NCBI GenBank assembly: GCA_007131295.1
Contig: SLQW01000079.1
Coordinates: 1 to 42,063, forward strand
Length of the DNA stretch: 42,063 nt
Reading direction: 5' to 3'
Source of the DNA: Pseudomonadales bacterium
Lineage (GTDB): Bacteria > Pseudomonadota > Gammaproteobacteria > Pseudomonadales > Azotimanducaceae
Shown: piece by piece, positions 1 through 7,515 of the stretch
How the letters are laid out: each line of letters starts with the position of its first letter
Position numbering within the stretch: the first letter of the stretch is position 1
Notes under the pieces: generated by a model
Database searches by the model: none
What the model was told of the DNA's origin: nothing
What the model saw: only the letters and a program-made list of their open reading frames with translations
Made by a program: the position numbers and the translations under genes

Positions 1-1
1 A

Positions 2-67
2 GGCTGGCAGATAGCGCGCATGCACCTGCAACAGGTGTCGAGAGAGATCCGCAAGCTCAGCGGCTGA
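2..67 (+). CDS. Possible C-terminal end of an unidentified protein (partial)
   Basis: An open frame enters from the left edge and reads 21 codons (ending in KLSG) to a TGA at 65-67. It would converge on the isocitrate dehydrogenase-like gene, leaving 24 bp between the two stop codons. No family can be recognised from so short a tail, and it includes the rare codons ATA and AGA. It could be the end of a real plus-strand gene or chance open sequence; the DNA left of the window would decide. Confidence 0.3.
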   Translation, partial: GWQIARMHLQQVSREIRKLSG

Positions 68-91
68 AGGCCTGCCGCTCGCGTGCTGACG

Positions 92-1879
92 TCATGCAGG
101 CTCAGCCTTATGCCGTGCTACCTGAGCAGGTGATGCCAGCAGCCGATCGAATCTTTCCGCTACCGCGTCAAGAAAGCCCTGCATGTCCACGACCGTCTCT
201 GCAGCAGGATTGGCGGTTTTTCCGGCCAGATCACCAGTAACGATCCCGTCGTCGACCGTATCGATGAGCGCCGTCTTGAGCGCCGCGGAATAGGCGAAGA
301 GCGCTTCATCCTGCGTTCGCTCGGCGATGGCTTCCAGCGCGTTGGCAACCGCATAGATCAGCGCGGAAGAGTTGAAATGCGCCTCCCGTCCACTGGTCTC
401 CTGGAAACGCAGGTAGAGATCGTGGGCGGTACCGTGAGGTGCCTCGAACAGCATGGTGCCGTTCTTACTCTCGATGATCGAGCTCGCCGTCGCGAGGCTG
501 CCTCCGAGGGCAGCAGTGATATCTGAAAAGACATCACCATCCAGATTCTGGGCCGGATAAAGGGCGTTGCGCGGCGGATCGGTGATCATCTTGATGAGCT
601 GACTCGACGGCCGCATGATCATGAATGAAGGAGGTGGTGTATCGGCCCGTGCAAGCTCGCGGCGAACTTCGGAAATCACCGCGCTGAATACCTCGTCATA
701 CTCCATGTACTCCCGTTTGAGCCCGAAGTAGACCTCCTTGCCTTTGCGCGAGGCGTCCCGGAAAACCTGGCTCACCCAGTCCTTGATTGCGTCCCTGTCG
801 TTCGACATCAGCAGGATTGGATCGCCCTGCCGGACTCTGCGTACGTGACGTTCGTCCCCGTCGACGACCACCTTGACCAGGCCATCCTCGTGAGCAGGCA
901 TATTGAAGCTGCCGTACTGATCGCCACCACCGGCACTCATGCGGGAAATGGACACATGTGCTTTGCGCGTCGGTATTCCGTGCAGCTTGAGCTGATCGAC
1001 GAGCTTGTAAAGCTTGCGTCCAGTCGTGTTGTCGGGCACGCCCCAGAGCGCCCGCTTTGGAGGATTGGCGACGATGCGCGCGGCCTGGGCGTCGATCAGC
1101 TCGTAGTTGTAGGCGAGTCCTTTTGCTTTGAACTGTTCCTGATACCTCTCAGTGAAGATTTTTTCGATGGTGCTTCGCATCACGCCGTCGTAGCCGGGTA
1201 TCACCGTATCCTTGAGACCCAGATAGGCATCGCGCTCCTCGTTGATGGCTCGCTGAAAGAAGCTGTGCGCCCAGGAGCGAACATCATCGATATCGTTGGT
1301 AGCCAGCAGCCAGGGGTCACCCCGCTTAATGTCGCGCCGGTGCAGCTCTACCGGATCGCCACTGCGCCCAACGAACATCAGTTTGACCACGCCTGTCGCA
1401 CTGGACAGCTCGCTGTAGCTGTCCTTGATACCGCCGTCCTCCATGGTGTCGACGACGATGTCGCGATCGATCCACTGCGGATGCTCGACAAGAAGGTTGT
1501 GGAACTGGATGTCTTCGCGGGTGATGTTGCCACCGATACCTTTGCGGATCGCTCCGTTCGGTGTCGCGGTCGCCAGCCTGTTGAGCGCGGTACGGTCCAC
1601 TTCCGGGTGCTTCTCGAGCAAGGCTTCGAGTTGATCCCTGTTGACGGTCATCCCCGCGTTCTTGACTCCGACGCCGAAGCGTTTGAGAGCTTCAATGGCA
1701 TCGAGGACGACCTGCCCGTTGGTCAAGAGGCGGTTTTCGGCTGAAAGGTCAATTTCGACGAGTTCAATGTCCAGGCGCGACGTGACGAACATTTCGAGAA
1801 TCTTCTTGAACGCCACCTGAGCCATTTCGTCACCGTGCAGAATGACCAGCGCTGAGCCGACCTTGATCCTGCTGCTCAT
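92..1879 (-). CDS. Isocitrate dehydrogenase-like protein (type II fold) with an internal duplication
   Basis: Type II isocitrate dehydrogenases oxidatively decarboxylate isocitrate to 2-oxoglutarate in the TCA cycle. The N-terminus (residues 1-125) matches that fold and keeps the substrate segment TPNGAIRKGIGGNITRE (T106, N108, R112, R121). The C-terminus carries NLDGDVFSD (metal-binding Asp449 and Asp453), the HGT cofactor loop at 482-484 and a normal final domain. At 595 residues it is about 180 longer than the usual 400-415. The extra length is a second, diverged copy of the central segment: residues about 138-280 and about 304-442 share RR..GDP.LL..ND, Y(L/F)GLK and a DPP..AL-like motif. 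The NADP phosphate-binding Arg-His pair of the family is Asp487-Leu488, which suggests NAD+ use (inference). Start ATG at 1879 has GGAGG 5 nt upstream. The fold is clear; the exact activity is not proven. Confidence 0.8.
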   Translation of the reverse strand: MSSRIKVGSALVILHGDEMAQVAFKKILEMFVTSRLDIELVEIDLSAENRLLTNGQVVLDAIEALKRFGVGVKNAGMTVNRDQLEALLEKHPEVDRTALNRLATATPNGAIRKGIGGNITREDIQFHNLLVEHPQWIDRDIVVDTMEDGGIKDSYSELSSATGVVKLMFVGRSGDPVELHRRDIKRGDPWLLATNDIDDVRSWAHSFFQRAINEERDAYLGLKDTVIPGYDGVMRSTIEKIFTERYQEQFKAKGLAYNYELIDAQAARIVANPPKRALWGVPDNTTGRKLYKLVDQLKLHGIPTRKAHVSISRMSAGGGDQYGSFNMPAHEDGLVKVVVDGDERHVRRVRQGDPILLMSNDRDAIKDWVSQVFRDASRKGKEVYFGLKREYMEYDEVFSAVISEVRRELARADTPPPSFMIMRPSSQLIKMITDPPRNALYPAQNLDGDVFSDITAALGGSLATASSIIESKNGTMLFEAPHGTAHDLYLRFQETSGREAHFNSSALIYAVANALEAIAERTQDEALFAYSAALKTALIDTVDDGIVTGDLAGKTANPAAETVVDMQGFLDAVAERFDRLLASPAQVARHKAEPA

Positions 1880-1959
1880 CCATACCTCCGAGTCGTCACC
1901 GAGCGCCCAGTCTAGCGGAATGGAATGGTGCGCGAGTCGGTCGGTCGGGACGCGAACGG

Positions 1960-2463
1960 CTACAGACGCTCGTGCCCGTGATAGTGCGCCATGACCTCGT
2001 AGCTACCGTCGCTCTGAAACAGAACCACCGGGTAGGTATCTACCCGATCGCCGATCTCCATGCCCGGGGACCCCCAGGGCATGCCGGGCGCACTGATGCC
2101 CCGAGCGTCCGGGCGCTCTGCGAGCAGCTGCCGTACTGCATCCGCCGGCACGTGACCCTCGACCAGATACCCGCCGATCTCTGCGGTGTGGCAGGAAGCC
2201 ATCGGTGCCGGCACACCGAGCTCCCGCCGCTTCAGGTGGATGTTCTCGGCCATGTGCACGACGACATCGAAGCCCTGGGCGCGCATGTAGTCGACCCAGT
2301 CGCCGCAACAGCCGCAATTCGGATCCTGGTGTACCAACATCTGCGTCGCGTCCCCACTGGACCCTACGTCGGTAAGCAACTCACCGGAGTCAGCACAGGC
2401 GGCCACGAGTCCCAGCGACAAGACGAGGATCGGGAGGATCTGACGGTGCACATGATGGGACAT
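1960..2463 (-). CDS. DUF411 family metal-site lipoprotein
   Basis: A 167-residue DUF411 protein, a family often found near copper and silver resistance genes and thought to bind metal; no enzymatic role is established. The N-terminus is a lipoprotein signal peptide ending LVAAC (lipobox Cys23), so it is probably an anchored periplasmic protein. The mature part has the thioredoxin-like start QDPNCGCCGDW (CGCC at 50-53), a MASCHT motif and a Met/Pro/Gly-rich SAPGMPWGSPGME stretch, all hallmarks of the family. I chose the ATG at 2463 because it begins directly at the signal peptide and has a GGAG 7 nt upstream; the frame stays open further upstream but adds an unlikely leader. It lies 80 bp upstream of the isocitrate dehydrogenase-like gene on the same strand. 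No other copper genes are visible nearby. Confidence 0.85.
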   Translation of the reverse strand: MSHHVHRQILPILVLSLGLVAACADSGELLTDVGSSGDATQMLVHQDPNCGCCGDWVDYMRAQGFDVVVHMAENIHLKRRELGVPAPMASCHTAEIGGYLVEGHVPADAVRQLLAERPDARGISAPGMPWGSPGMEIGDRVDTYPVVLFQSDGSYEVMAHYHGHERL

Positions 2464-2795
2464 GGCAATCTCCGGAGAAGAAAATTGGACAACGGTGACC
2501 ATTTCACCATCGTCGCAGCTCGAGGACGAGGTTACCGGTTCAGGGCCAGGCACCGTCCGTCCGGGCAGGTCCGCGGGACCCAACAGCTGCTAACGTATTG
2601 AGCCAGCTTGTGGATTCGCGGTCGTCAGCTGGAGTGAACGTTGCCTGCGATGGGGGGGGCATCGCGACCTGGAATCGTGTCTCGGATCCCGGCGCGTTTA
2701 CGGCGGCGGCTGCACCGCCGATCGTTGCGCCGCCCCGGGGGCGGCACAACTTCCCACAGACCGGGGGCTGCATCCACGCGAATCAGCCATAACGA
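2464..2795. other. Gene-free stretch between the DUF411 gene and the tRNA terminator
   Basis: No convincing gene here. Open frames exist on both strands but lack family resemblance, plausible starts and ribosome binding sites. The DUF411 promoter should lie in the first 100 bases; I see no clear -35/-10 pair. Around 2698-2745 there are several GC-rich self-complementary segments (for example CGGCGG-CTGCA-CCGCCG) without a T-run. Confidence 0.5.
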
Positions 2796-2821
2796 AAAAC
2801 GGCGCCCGCAGGCGCCGTTTT
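2796..2821 (-). terminator. Rho-independent terminator of the tRNA operon
   Basis: An 11-bp perfect stem (AAAACGGCGCC paired with GGCGCCGTTTT) closes a 4-base loop at 2807-2810. Read on the minus strand, the stem is followed by a T-run, and it sits 6 bp past the CCA end of tRNA-Gly. The A-run on the other side means it could also act bidirectionally. Confidence 0.85.
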
Positions 2822-2827
2822 CAGATT

Positions 2828-2903
<76 letters not shown>

Positions 2904-2929
2904 GTTCTGACTTGCTACCTTACCTGGGG

Positions 2930-3006
2930 GTCGCGAGTCCCTCGCGAGGCTGACCGCCCGTCCCACCCTTGGCAAGGTTGTGCTCTACCAACTGAGCTAT
3001 TCCCGC
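2930..3006 (-). pseudogene. Broken tRNA-Gly copy (intact 5' half, lost 3' half)
   Basis: The first 40 bases on the minus strand (3006 down to 2967) are identical to the intact tRNA-Gly gene next door: acceptor 5' strand, D-arm and anticodon loop with GCC. After that the sequence departs. The anticodon stem gains an A-G mismatch (CAACC against GGGTG), there is no TTCRA T-loop, no TTCCCGC to close the acceptor stem and no CCA. The plus strand at 2927-2938 carries GGGGTCGCGAGT, which matches the T-arm side of the intact gene in the opposite orientation, hinting at a local rearrangement. It probably yields no functional tRNA. The 3' boundary is approximate. Confidence 0.85.
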
Positions 3007-3048
3007 ATCTGGCGACCAATCTACCACTGGCGGTGGCGTTGGCAAAGA

Positions 3049-3124
3049 TGGCGTCCCCTAGGGGATTCGAACCCCTGTTACCGCCGTGAAAGGGCGGTGT
3101 CCTAGGCCTCTAGACGAAGGGGAC
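3049..3124 (-). tRNA. tRNA-Glu (TTC anticodon)
   Basis: A complete 76-nt tRNA on the minus strand with encoded CCA, nearly identical to the E. coli tRNA-Glu sequence. It has acceptor stem GTCCCCT/AGGGGAC, anticodon loop CTTTCAC (anticodon TTC) and T-arm GGGGTTCGAATCCCC. It is the first gene after the cluster promoter and is co-oriented with the two tRNA-Gly sequences. Confidence 0.98.
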
Positions 3125-3174
3125 GCTGTACTCTCATTGCCCCAGGCCAGGACCCCCAGGGCAACAGGCCGCGT

Positions 3175-3202
3175 AGTCTAGCAGCGAAGCCTGCCGAGTC
3201 AA
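3175..3202 (-). promoter_or_regulatory. Probable sigma-70 promoter of the tRNA cluster
   Basis: On the minus strand, TTGACT (-35, 3197-3202) is followed after 16 bp by TAGACT (-10, 3175-3180). Next comes the GC-rich stretch TACGCGGCC, typical of the discriminator of stringently controlled stable-RNA promoters. Transcription would start near 3168, about 44 nt before tRNA-Glu. Confidence 0.7.
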
Positions 3203-3221
3203 GAAATCTGGGGCATGATCA

Positions 3222-3482
3222 GCGCGCTTTGCGCGGGGGGAGCGCCTCGCCAATGGCCGGAATCGGAGCGCAGCTGCGCTGCACTCCTTCCCACGGTAGA
3301 CGCCGCGCTTTGCGCGGGGGGAGCGCCTCGCCAACGGCCGGAATCGGAGCGCAGCTGCGCTGCACTCCTTCCCACGGTAGACGCCGCGCTTTGCGCGGGG
3401 GGAGCACCTCGCCAACGGCCGCGATCGGAGCGCAGCTGCGCTGCACTCCTTCCCACGGTAGACGCCGCGCTTTGCGCGGCGT
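3222..3482. repeat. 81-bp tandem repeat array, three copies plus a partial fourth
   Basis: Units begin at 3224, 3305, 3386 and 3467 (GCGCTTTGCGCGG), a strict 81-bp period with only a few differences between copies. Each full unit contains the perfect 14-bp palindrome AGCGCAGCTGCGCT (3267-3280, 3348-3361, 3429-3442) and a short GCGC-TTT-GCGC hairpin. Because 81 is a multiple of 3, the array stays open in several frames on both strands, but nothing suggests it is translated. Together with the tRNA promoter it fills the stretch between the tRNA cluster and the DUF481 gene. Confidence 0.9.
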
Positions 3483-3487
3483 CTACC
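3457..3487 (-). terminator. Long perfect hairpin overlapping the stop codon of the DUF481 gene
   Basis: A 14-bp perfect stem (GGTAGACGCCGCGC with GCGCGGCGTCTACC) and a 3-base loop. One arm includes the final Trp codon and TAG stop (3483-3485) of the DUF481 gene; the other arm is the edge of the 81-bp repeat unit. It could terminate or stabilise the mRNA, but there is no T-run, so terminator function is an inference. Confidence 0.6.
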
Positions 3488-4490
3488 ACGTAAACCCGAT
3501 GCCGATGATGTAGGTGACGTCGGATTTCTTTCTGCCAGGCGCCGGTTCCGTCTCGTGGTCGAAGTCGATCCGGAAGTTGGCATCCAGGAACGCGTTCATG
3601 GCGTACCGCAGGCCAGTGGAGGTCTTCAGGAGCTCGCCGCGATCCCGGTCCGCCAGAACCAGCAGCTCGTTGCGGTGAAACAACTCCATGCGCCGGCTGA
3701 AGAAGAAACGGTTGTAATCGGCACCAATGCGGAAGGCGCGGTTGTTGTCGCTCTCGTTTCCGACCTTCTCGATCACTTCACTGATGCCGCCCTCAATGGA
3801 AAACGCTCCGAGCGTCGTGTCCCAGAACTGATAACCGACACCGAGACCGAGCGTCACTCGATAGTCCACCTCCCTGAGCTTGTCCTGGAAGTACTCGCTG
3901 CTGCCGAAGGCGTACCAGTCGTCCTGGAAGAACCAGTCGAGCTGATAGCCGACCCGGTAGAGCTCCCGGGTCGTGTTGCCGTCGTCCTTCTTCAGATCTA
4001 CGTCCGCAGTGGCCTGATGCCGCAGGGCACCCCGGCGCAGCAGAGTACTTGCACGCAGGGCATGACTTTCGGTGTCGCTGTTGCCATCGGAAATGTTCAG
4101 GCCATACGTGACGCGTGAGACCCAGCGGTCGGTAGGCCTGGCGCGCAGCTGGGTCACGCTGGCCTGCTGGATAGCCGCGACATCGAGCGCACGTTCGCCC
4201 GTCTCGTCGACGATCACCTGGCGGCCATCTTCGTCGACGTCGAGCCGCGCCAAAGCGCGTTCGCCATCCGGCAGTTCCAGGTTGATCTCTCGCTGAGTTT
4301 CGATCGAGGCGATCGCGTCACGCTCGATCATCAGCACTCCACCCCATTCCGTCTCGATCCGCAGAGTGGTGGCATCGAGGGTCTCAACGGTCCCGGTCAC
4401 CTGATCTCCGTTCTTCAGGTAGATCACGTCCGCGTAGGCAGGGGCAGCCAGCAGGAAGGCCAGCAGCAGGATGCGGTGGGCGCCAGTCAT
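3483..4490 (-). CDS. DUF481 (YdiY-like) outer membrane beta-barrel protein
   Basis: A 335-residue exported protein. It has an N-terminal signal peptide (LLLAFLLAAPAYA), a small beta domain of the IYLKNGDQVTGTV type (about residues 20-75), then a long stretch of alternating aromatic and polar strands typical of the DUF481 barrel, ending in ...IGIGFTW, a normal C-terminal aromatic signal for outer membrane insertion. The function of the family is unknown. I prefer the ATG at 4490, with AGGAG about 6 nt upstream, over the in-frame GTG at 4496, which would sit on that ribosome binding site. The gene's last codons lie in a long hairpin next to the 81-bp repeats. The DUF815 ATPase gene lies 54 bp upstream on the same strand. 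Confidence 0.88.
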   Translation of the reverse strand: MTGAHRILLLAFLLAAPAYADVIYLKNGDQVTGTVETLDATTLRIETEWGGVLMIERDAIASIETQREINLELPDGERALARLDVDEDGRQVIVDETGERALDVAAIQQASVTQLRARPTDRWVSRVTYGLNISDGNSDTESHALRASTLLRRGALRHQATADVDLKKDDGNTTRELYRVGYQLDWFFQDDWYAFGSSEYFQDKLREVDYRVTLGLGVGYQFWDTTLGAFSIEGGISEVIEKVGNESDNNRAFRIGADYNRFFFSRRMELFHRNELLVLADRDRGELLKTSTGLRYAMNAFLDANFRIDFDHETEPAPGRKKSDVTYIIGIGFTW

Positions 4491-4544
4491 GTGCACTCCT
4501 CTTGAGATTGATGGACCTGACTCCCGGAGGAGGCAGACTCGGAC

Positions 4545-5432
4545 TCAGTCCGTACGCGTCGCAAGCAGGCGACTCCCGACCCAATGACGCGCGAAATGGT
4601 TTGCAGTTCGGCCGCTACGACTGCCCCGGGCCAGCGCCCAACGCAGTGCTTCCGCGCGCGCCGCCTCATCGAACGGCAGCGCGCTGCCGTAGCGCTCCGA
4701 CAGGACCGATACCCAGTGTGCGGCCACCGCCAGATAGGGCTCCTGGGGCATGGGCTGAAAAGACACCCAGAGACCGAAACGATCGGAAAGGGAAACCTTC
4801 TCCTCAGTGGTCTCCCCCGGATGAATCTCTCCGTCGGGCGTGTGGCGTGTCTCGAGATTCTCTGCCTGGAACTCCGGGAGCAGGTGCCTGCGATTCGAAG
4901 TCGCATAGACCACGATATTTTCGGAGGTCGTGAACACCGACCCTTCGAGGACGCTTTTAAGCGCCTTGTAAGAGGGGTCATCAGCTTCGAACGAAAGGTC
5001 GTCACAGAAGAGGATGAAGCGCCACGGTTCCGGCGCCAACCGGGCGACGATCTCGGGTAGCGAGGTGAGCGCGACGCGGTCGACCTCGACCAGCCGCAGT
5101 CCGCGCTCGGCGTATGTGTTCAGGATGCCGTGAACCAGACTCGATTTGCCCGTGCCACGCGCTCCCCAGAGCAGGACGTTGTTGGCAGGAAGGCCAGCGA
5201 TGAACTGCTGAGTATTCGCAAGCACCCGCTCTTTCTGGCGCTCGATGCCGAGCAGGTCATCGAGACGGATGACGTCGACGGCGCCGCGCGGCGCCAGATG
5301 TCCGCCAAGGGGACCCGACCGCCATACCGCCGCGGGCGTGACCCGGAAATCCACGGGCGGCTCGAGCGGCGGCAGCCACGCCTCGAGGCGCTCGAGGGCA
5401 CGGCTCAAAGCCTGTTCGAGAACAGGGTCCAC
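4545..5432 (-). CDS. DUF815 family AAA-type ATPase
   Basis: A 295-residue P-loop ATPase of the DUF815 family, whose cellular role is not established. Walker A is GARGTGKSS (about residues 90-98), preceded by the family-typical LLGIERQKERVLANTQQF. Walker B is ILFCDDLSF, followed by YATSNRRHLLPEF and SDRFGLWVSFQPMPQEPYL, the sensor-like and C-terminal motifs of the family. The frame is open to a TTG at 5498 inside the glutathione peroxidase gene. I prefer the GTG at 5432, which starts 7 bp after that gene's stop and gives the usual family length; the ribosome binding site is weak, so the start is uncertain. Probably co-transcribed with the peroxidase gene. Confidence 0.85.
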   Translation of the reverse strand: MDPVLEQALSRALERLEAWLPPLEPPVDFRVTPAAVWRSGPLGGHLAPRGAVDVIRLDDLLGIERQKERVLANTQQFIAGLPANNVLLWGARGTGKSSLVHGILNTYAERGLRLVEVDRVALTSLPEIVARLAPEPWRFILFCDDLSFEADDPSYKALKSVLEGSVFTTSENIVVYATSNRRHLLPEFQAENLETRHTPDGEIHPGETTEEKVSLSDRFGLWVSFQPMPQEPYLAVAAHWVSVLSERYGSALPFDEAARAEALRWALARGSRSGRTANHFARHWVGSRLLATRTD

Positions 5433-5439
5433 GTGCGCG

Positions 5440-5928
5440 TCAGGCCAACGCCTTGCGAATCGGCTCGGCAAGTTGCTCAGGGGCGTCGTTAGGCGCAAAA
5501 CGTTCGAGTACGGTTCCGTCCCTCCCCACCAGAAACTTGGTGAAGTTCCACTTGATCGCTTCCGATCCCAGCAGACCCTTCTTGGCGCGCTTCAAAGCCT
5601 GAAACAAGGGGTGTGCATTGGGGCCATTCACATCCACCTTGCCGAACATGGGGAAGCTGACGCCATAGTTCAGACTGCAGAACTCGCGGATCGACGCCGC
5701 ATCGCCCGGCTCCTGAGACATGAACTGGTTGCAGGGAAAACCCAGGACCTCGAAGCCCGCATCGCGGTGCTCCCGATAGAGATGCTCGAGCCCCTCGTAT
5801 TGTGGAGTAAAGCCGCACTTGCTGGCGGTATTCACCACCAGCAGAACCTTGTCGCGGTAACCCTCGAGCGTCGTACGCTCACCGCCCAGCGTTTCCACCT
5901 CGATATCGTAGGGGAACTGATCAGCCAT
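5440..5928 (-). CDS. Glutathione peroxidase family thiol peroxidase
   Basis: A 162-residue cytosolic peroxidase that reduces hydroperoxides. Like most bacterial members it has a catalytic cysteine rather than selenocysteine, and many such enzymes use thioredoxin. Visible motifs are VVNTASKCGFTPQY (peroxidatic Cys38), GFPCNQF (with the Gln of the catalytic tetrad and a candidate resolving Cys) and WNFTKFLV (Trp-Asn of the tetrad). Start ATG at 5928. It is divergent from the PutP-like gene and upstream of the DUF815 ATPase gene. Confidence 0.95.
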   Translation of the reverse strand: MADQFPYDIEVETLGGERTTLEGYRDKVLLVVNTASKCGFTPQYEGLEHLYREHRDAGFEVLGFPCNQFMSQEPGDAASIREFCSLNYGVSFPMFGKVDVNGPNAHPLFQALKRAKKGLLGSEAIKWNFTKFLVGRDGTVLERFAPNDAPEQLAEPIRKALA

Positions 5929-6063
5929 ATTGATTCCGTTACCAGATGCCCGTGCAGCGGAAGCGCAAGTCTACCCGGTATTACGCGTTCACTCACGGCG
6001 TGCCGAGTGAGGAATAGTGCACTCCCGCCCCGGGCTCCTGCGGCAGGTGCGCGCGCGCCCAGG

Positions 6064-7515
6064 TTGCGAGACACTGCGCCAGTCAATCACGAATGGGGCG
6101 AGCACCTGACGACCGCGACTTTCGCCGCTTTCGCCGGCTACCTCCTGATCCTGTTCGCCATCGGTTTCGTTGCCTGGCGACGCACCGTAGGCATTTCCGA
6201 CTACGTCCTCGGCGGCCGTACCCTGGGGCCAGGCGTAACCGCGTTATCTGCCGGCGCGTCGGACATGAGCGGATGGCTGCTGCTCGGACTGCCTGGCGCC
6301 ATTTACCTCAGTGGCCTGACAGAAGCCTGGATCGTGGTGGGTCTGCTCCTCGGTGCCTGGGCGAACTGGCATCTGGTGGCGGGGCCTCTGCGGCGGGCAT
6401 CGGCCGCCGCCGACGACGCCTTGACGTTGCCGGAGCTGCTCAGCCGAATCCTGCGCGAGGGCAGCGACTCGCGGACGTTGCGGTTGCTGCGCTCCACTGC
6501 AACGTTGCTGATCCTGTTTTTCTTTACGTTTTACGTTGCCGCCGGACTGGTGGCCGGTGCACGCCTGTTCGAGACGAGCCTTGGCCTCGACTATCTTTCC
6601 GCGCTGCTCACTGGAACCGTCATCATCGTTGCCTACACCATGGCCGGTGGCTTTCTCGCGGTATCCTGGACCGACTTCTTCCAGGGCAGCCTCATGCTGC
6701 TGGCGCTGGTCGCAGTTCCTTTGCTACTCCTGGCCGGCGCTGCCGGCCCGGTAATGCCGCCGGAAGGCCACCTCGACCCCATTGCAGGCTTGACGCCGCT
6801 GGCGCTGCTTTCGTTGCTGGCTTGGGGCCTGGGCTACTTCGGCCAGCCACACATCCTGGCCCGCTTCATGGCCATCCGCGATCCTGCGCGCATGGGCCAG
6901 GCCCGCCGCATCGGCATGTCCTGGATGCTCGTGACCACCATGGCGGCCGTTGCGATCGGCATCGGCGGCAGCGGGGTGTTCACAGCCGCGCTGGACGAAC
7001 CCGAGACCGTGTTCATCAATCTGACCCAGCTCCTGTTCCACCCGCTGATCGCCGGCATCGTGCTGGCGGCGATTCTCGCCGCCGTGATGAGCACGATCGA
7101 CTCGCAGCTTCTGGTCGCTTCCACAGCACTGGCCGAAGATGTCTACAAGACCTGGGTACGTCCGAGCGCGGCAAGCATGGAAGTGGTGCGCGTCGGTCGC
7201 CTGGCCGTCGTCGCCGTGGCCGGAGTCGCCCTGGGTCTGGCGCTGAATCCGGAGAGCCGCGTCCTGGCTCTAGTCAGTCATGCCTGGGCCGGACTCGGAG
7301 CCAGCTTCGGTCCGGTGCTGTTACTGGCATTGCACTGGCCCCGACTGACGGCGGCCGGCGCACTGGCGGGGATGATCACCGGTGGCGTTACTGTAATCGT
7401 CTGGAGCGAACTGGAAGGAGGCTTGTTCGACCTCTACGAGCTACTGCCCGCGTTTGTGCTGGCAACGGCCGTCGCCGCCGGGGTGAGCTTCAGCCGCGGC
7501 GGCGAGGCAACATGA
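6064..7515 (+). CDS. putP: Sodium/proline-type symporter (SSS family)
   Basis: An integral membrane sodium:solute symporter closely resembling PutP, which imports proline with Na+. Near the N-terminus are DYVLGGRTLGPG and ALSAGASDMSGWLLLGLPGA, the signature of the proline branch. Later come LLAWGLGYFGQPHILARFM and a MSTIDSQLLVASTALAEDVY segment. About 12-13 hydrophobic helices are visible, and the length of about 483 residues is close to the E. coli protein (502). No ATG is available: I use the TTG at 6064, while a CTG at 6106 would start nearer the conserved region. The 3' end overlaps the convergent small gene by 26 bp. No proline dehydrogenase gene is in the window, so the exact substrate is inferred. 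Confidence 0.9.
   Translation: MRDTAPVNHEWGEHLTTATFAAFAGYLLILFAIGFVAWRRTVGISDYVLGGRTLGPGVTALSAGASDMSGWLLLGLPGAIYLSGLTEAWIVVGLLLGAWANWHLVAGPLRRASAAADDALTLPELLSRILREGSDSRTLRLLRSTATLLILFFFTFYVAAGLVAGARLFETSLGLDYLSALLTGTVIIVAYTMAGGFLAVSWTDFFQGSLMLLALVAVPLLLLAGAAGPVMPPEGHLDPIAGLTPLALLSLLAWGLGYFGQPHILARFMAIRDPARMGQARRIGMSWMLVTTMAAVAIGIGGSGVFTAALDEPETVFINLTQLLFHPLIAGIVLAAILAAVMSTIDSQLLVASTALAEDVYKTWVRPSAASMEVVRVGRLAVVAVAGVALGLALNPESRVLALVSHAWAGLGASFGPVLLLALHWPRLTAAGALAGMITGGVTVIVWSELEGGLFDLYELLPAFVLATAVAAGVSFSRGGEAT

Noticed and set aside
68-102. GCCTGC/GCAGGC inverted repeat between the two convergent stops at the left end
   Set aside because: Only 6 bp with a 20-base loop and no T-run; too weak to call a terminator.
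845-1744. A 299-codon plus-strand frame opposite the isocitrate dehydrogenase-like gene
   Set aside because: The opposite strand encodes a recognisable enzyme over the whole length; this is a GC-driven shadow.
3222-3482. Possible CRISPR array
   Set aside because: The units follow one another directly, without unique spacers, and are too long and too GC-rich for a CRISPR repeat; no cas genes are present.
3199-3583. Repeat-encoded peptides on both strands of the 81-bp array
   Set aside because: They arise because the period is a multiple of 3; no ribosome binding site or family resemblance was seen.
5245-6063. A long N-terminal extension of the symporter frame
   Set aside because: It runs across the glutathione peroxidase gene on the other strand and has no transporter similarity; the family starts close to its first helix.
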